Assembly (NCBI GenBank): GCA_009840545.1
Contig: VXNM01000008.1
Location: 6,339 to 70,338 of the forward strand
Source of the DNA: Gammaproteobacteria bacterium
Lineage (GTDB): Bacteria > Pseudomonadota > Gammaproteobacteria > Pseudomonadales > Azotimanducaceae
Length of the DNA stretch: 64,000 bases
Direction of reading: 5' to 3'
Of this stretch, positions 62,348-64,000 are shown piece after piece. Within the stretch, counting starts at the first letter, position 1, and every line of letters begins with the position of its first letter. The notes below the pieces were generated by a model. That model was not told the DNA's origin, made no database searches, and saw nothing but the letters and a program-made list of their open reading frames with translations. A program made the position numbers and the translations under genes.

Positions 62348-63401
62348 TAAACCAAAGAAGACAGTGGCAATGCAGCTTCCAAGGATTGCGGAGGTGGTAG
62401 ACCTTGAGCAGAAATACTCTCTGGAACTCGAAGCGCTTGCACCCGTGGCAAATATCGTGGAAGTGGCAAGTCCTACACCGGAAGACTTTGCAGAGGGTGC
62501 AAAACATGCAGACGCCATCATTACTTCATGGGGAATACACATAAATTCCAAGATCATCGATCGACTAGAAAACTGTACCGTTATTGGCCTAGGCAGTGTT
62601 GGAGTCGACATGGTTGATGTGGATGCGGCAACAAAGGCTGGAATCGTCGTAACCAACACTCCTGATGTGTTCATCGAGGAAGTCGCTGATCATGCGATGA
62701 TGCTACTGCTGTGTGCAATCCGCAGAACCAAAGAGATGGATACATTCTCTTCGACAGAGCAATGGTTTCGGGGGCGTCCATTGCTCAACCATGTTCCACG
62801 TCTAATGGGACAGACACTCGGACTGGTTTCCTTCGGGAACGTAGCTCGGTGCACAGCGACTCGAGCAAAGGCATTTGGACTCAATGTCATTGCCTATGAC
62901 CCTTATGTCAGTGAACTCACTATGGGGGACCACGGTGTCGAACCGGTGGCTTGGGGAGAGTTACTTGAACGGTCCGACTACATTAGCGTTCACTCGCCTC
63001 ACAACGAAGAAACCGAGCACATGCTGAACGCATACGCGTTTAGCCAAATGAAAGATGGGGTGGTCATTGTGAATACTGCGCGTGGCCCCATCATTAAAGA
63101 AACCGATCTCATCGCCGCAATTGAGAGCGGCAAAGTGAGTTCTGCTGGCTTGGATGTATTGGAATCTGAACCACCTGATCCCCAAAACCCGTTGCTGAGA
63201 ATGCAGAATGTAATTGTGACGCCACATGTTGCGTCGGCCACGACTCGTATGCGTCCAACAGCTCGGCGGCGCGTAGGACGCGAGGTGTCGTTAGTTCTTC
63301 GAGGCAAGTGGCCCATGAGTTGTGTGAATCCTACAGTCTTGCCAAGAACTCCATTGGAACGTTGGCAACCCATACCAATGGTCCGTGGACCAAATCGATA
63401 A
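62340..63401 (+). CDS. D-isomer-specific 2-hydroxyacid dehydrogenase
   Basis: A 353-residue NAD-dependent dehydrogenase of the phosphoglycerate/glyoxylate/hydroxypyruvate reductase type. The Rossmann part has LGLVSFGNVARCTATRAKAFG (GxGxxG is altered to SFGNVA), the catalytic Arg is in VNTARGP, the Glu in ESEPPDP and the His in TPHVASAT. The early IIGLGSVGVDMVD-like segment is also typical. It could reduce 2-keto acids. It is coupled to the acyl-CoA synthetase by an 8-nt overlap. Confidence 0.9.
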   Translation: MIDKPKKTVAMQLPRIAEVVDLEQKYSLELEALAPVANIVEVASPTPEDFAEGAKHADAIITSWGIHINSKIIDRLENCTVIGLGSVGVDMVDVDAATKAGIVVTNTPDVFIEEVADHAMMLLLCAIRRTKEMDTFSSTEQWFRGRPLLNHVPRLMGQTLGLVSFGNVARCTATRAKAFGLNVIAYDPYVSELTMGDHGVEPVAWGELLERSDYISVHSPHNEETEHMLNAYAFSQMKDGVVIVNTARGPIIKETDLIAAIESGKVSSAGLDVLESEPPDPQNPLLRMQNVIVTPHVASATTRMRPTARRRVGREVSLVLRGKWPMSCVNPTVLPRTPLERWQPIPMVRGPNR

Positions 63402-63486
63402 ATCCATCATTGCCTGAAGAAAATTCGACCGTTTTACTCAATTCAGTTACTTGTACCTTTGAATTGAAATTTGGAGGTTCGATGCA

Positions 63487-64000
63487 GTGCTAGGACACAA
63501 CAGGCCAAGAGCTCTTCAACAGTCTTTCTTGTCTAGCAGGCTACCGATAAGGTACATTTGTGCTTGGTTTCTCGCACTTGCAGTCTGCGCTCACTTGCAT
63601 GCACAGACTACCGACTCGCAAGACACGACCGCAACGGCCCCAGGACTGGACTTGGAGGAGGTCGTTGTTACGGGTACAAGAATTGCAACTGGAATCTATC
63701 CAGTTGCAGTTCCCCTTACAACGTTGTCGGAGCACGACCTCAATAGAGCGGCTTCACCTGACCTCAAGGATATCTTCCGCAATCTAAGCTTCAACGCAAG
63801 TTCACTTGGTCTGTCTTCAAGCAACTGGGTAGGAGACGACGGATCCTATGGAAACGCAAGTATCAACATTAGAAACTTGGGTAACGGCGCAACCCTGATC
63901 CTGTTGAATGGAAAGCGAGTTATTCCCTCGCACTTCAATCAAAACGGAGGATCCTACGTCGATATACAGACCCTGATTCCAAACATCGCTTTGAGGAAAA
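63487..64000 (+). CDS. TonB-dependent receptor (partial, N-terminus)
   Basis: The first 171 codons of an outer-membrane receptor that continues past the right edge. A GTG at 63487 is preceded by GGAGG (63473-63477) with 9 nt spacing; an ATG at 63482 gives only three codons. A signal peptide (about residues 19-41, ending LHAQ) and an acidic linker lead to LEEVVVTGTRIA, the TonB-box area, then plug-domain segments such as VDIQTLIPN and ATLILLNGKRVIPS. It should import a siderophore, vitamin or glycan with TonB energy. An orphan exbD lies 20 kb away. Confidence 0.92.
   Translation, partial: MLGHNRPRALQQSFLSSRLPIRYICAWFLALAVCAHLHAQTTDSQDTTATAPGLDLEEVVVTGTRIATGIYPVAVPLTTLSEHDLNRAASPDLKDIFRNLSFNASSLGLSSSNWVGDDGSYGNASINIRNLGNGATLILLNGKRVIPSHFNQNGGSYVDIQTLIPNIALRK

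Noticed and set aside
1-64000. CRISPR arrays, prophage modules, integrases and rRNA genes.
   Set aside because: I saw no regularly spaced repeats, no structural phage genes, no integrase motif and no rRNA sequence in the window.

Overview
The window looks like part of the chromosome of an aerobic gammaproteobacterium, probably a marine or host-associated heterotroph. The taxonomic call is an inference from a complete pspF/pspABC module, an rnd-ycgN overlap, a recR-dnaX pair, HrpA with the long proteobacterial C-terminus, a bacterial-type 4.5S RNA next to tRNA-Ser(GGA), and oxygen-dependent HemF. Gene density is high: several convergent pairs share stop-codon bases and several operon genes overlap by 4-14 nt. 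Apart from one G+C-rich IS insert the base composition is moderate.

Region by region. 1-350: the 5' end of an HvfA-like EGKCG-motif peptide (a copper-binding RiPP precursor family) leaving the left edge, with an unusual repeat-rich upstream region. 0.5-6.4 kb: a MoxR ATPase, CoxE-like VWA protein and HrpA helicase apparently in one operon. 6.9-8.6 kb: a small membrane protein and a solitary tnpB element of foreign composition. 8.6-12.4 kb: dnaX, recR, rnd and ycgN, without ybaB. 12.5-15.9 kb: a GDPD phosphodiesterase, then pspABC under a textbook sigma-54 promoter with divergent pspF. 16.0-16.3 kb: ffs and tRNA-Ser. 16.4-19.3 kb: a small catabolic cluster (TauD-like dioxygenase, aldo/keto reductase, SDR). 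19.4-23.1 kb: two tandem paralogous membrane-anchored helical-repeat proteins of unknown function. 23.3-28.8 kb: an ABC-type transport operon with one ATPase, three periplasmic adaptors and one MacB/FtsX-type permease.

28.8-38.9 kb: acyl-CoA and small-molecule metabolism (PhyH dioxygenase, a double-domain family III CoA transferase, an enolase-superfamily enzyme, an acyl-CoA dehydrogenase, a second CoA transferase translationally coupled to hemF), with an OLD-like ATPase and tRNA-Gly(GCC). 39-43 kb: an outer-membrane protein, decayed genes, and a Tat-exported sulfite dehydrogenase with a small cytochrome c. 43.4-49.3 kb: orphan ExbD, then nucleoside uptake and salvage (NupC, adenosine kinase-like PfkB with a probable AUU start), a CPT-like kinase, a sirtuin, a GNAT and an APH-family kinase. 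49.6-52.4 kb: a response regulator and histidine kinase resembling the regulators of the proteobacterial dedicated sortase system. 52.4-58.8 kb: an MBL hydrolase, a MORN-protein/Ser-Thr kinase operon, a TauE permease and pyruvate kinase. 58.8-64 kb: a gene-poor kilobase, a FitAB-type toxin with a frameshifted antitoxin, an acyl-CoA synthetase overlapping a D-2-hydroxyacid dehydrogenase, and the start of a TonB-dependent receptor that runs off the right edge.

The most promising leads for something undescribed are the three-adaptor ABC operon, the tandem ~600-residue repeat proteins, the MORN/kinase pair, and the HvfA-like locus at the left edge. All functional statements come from motif reading only; no database search was run.
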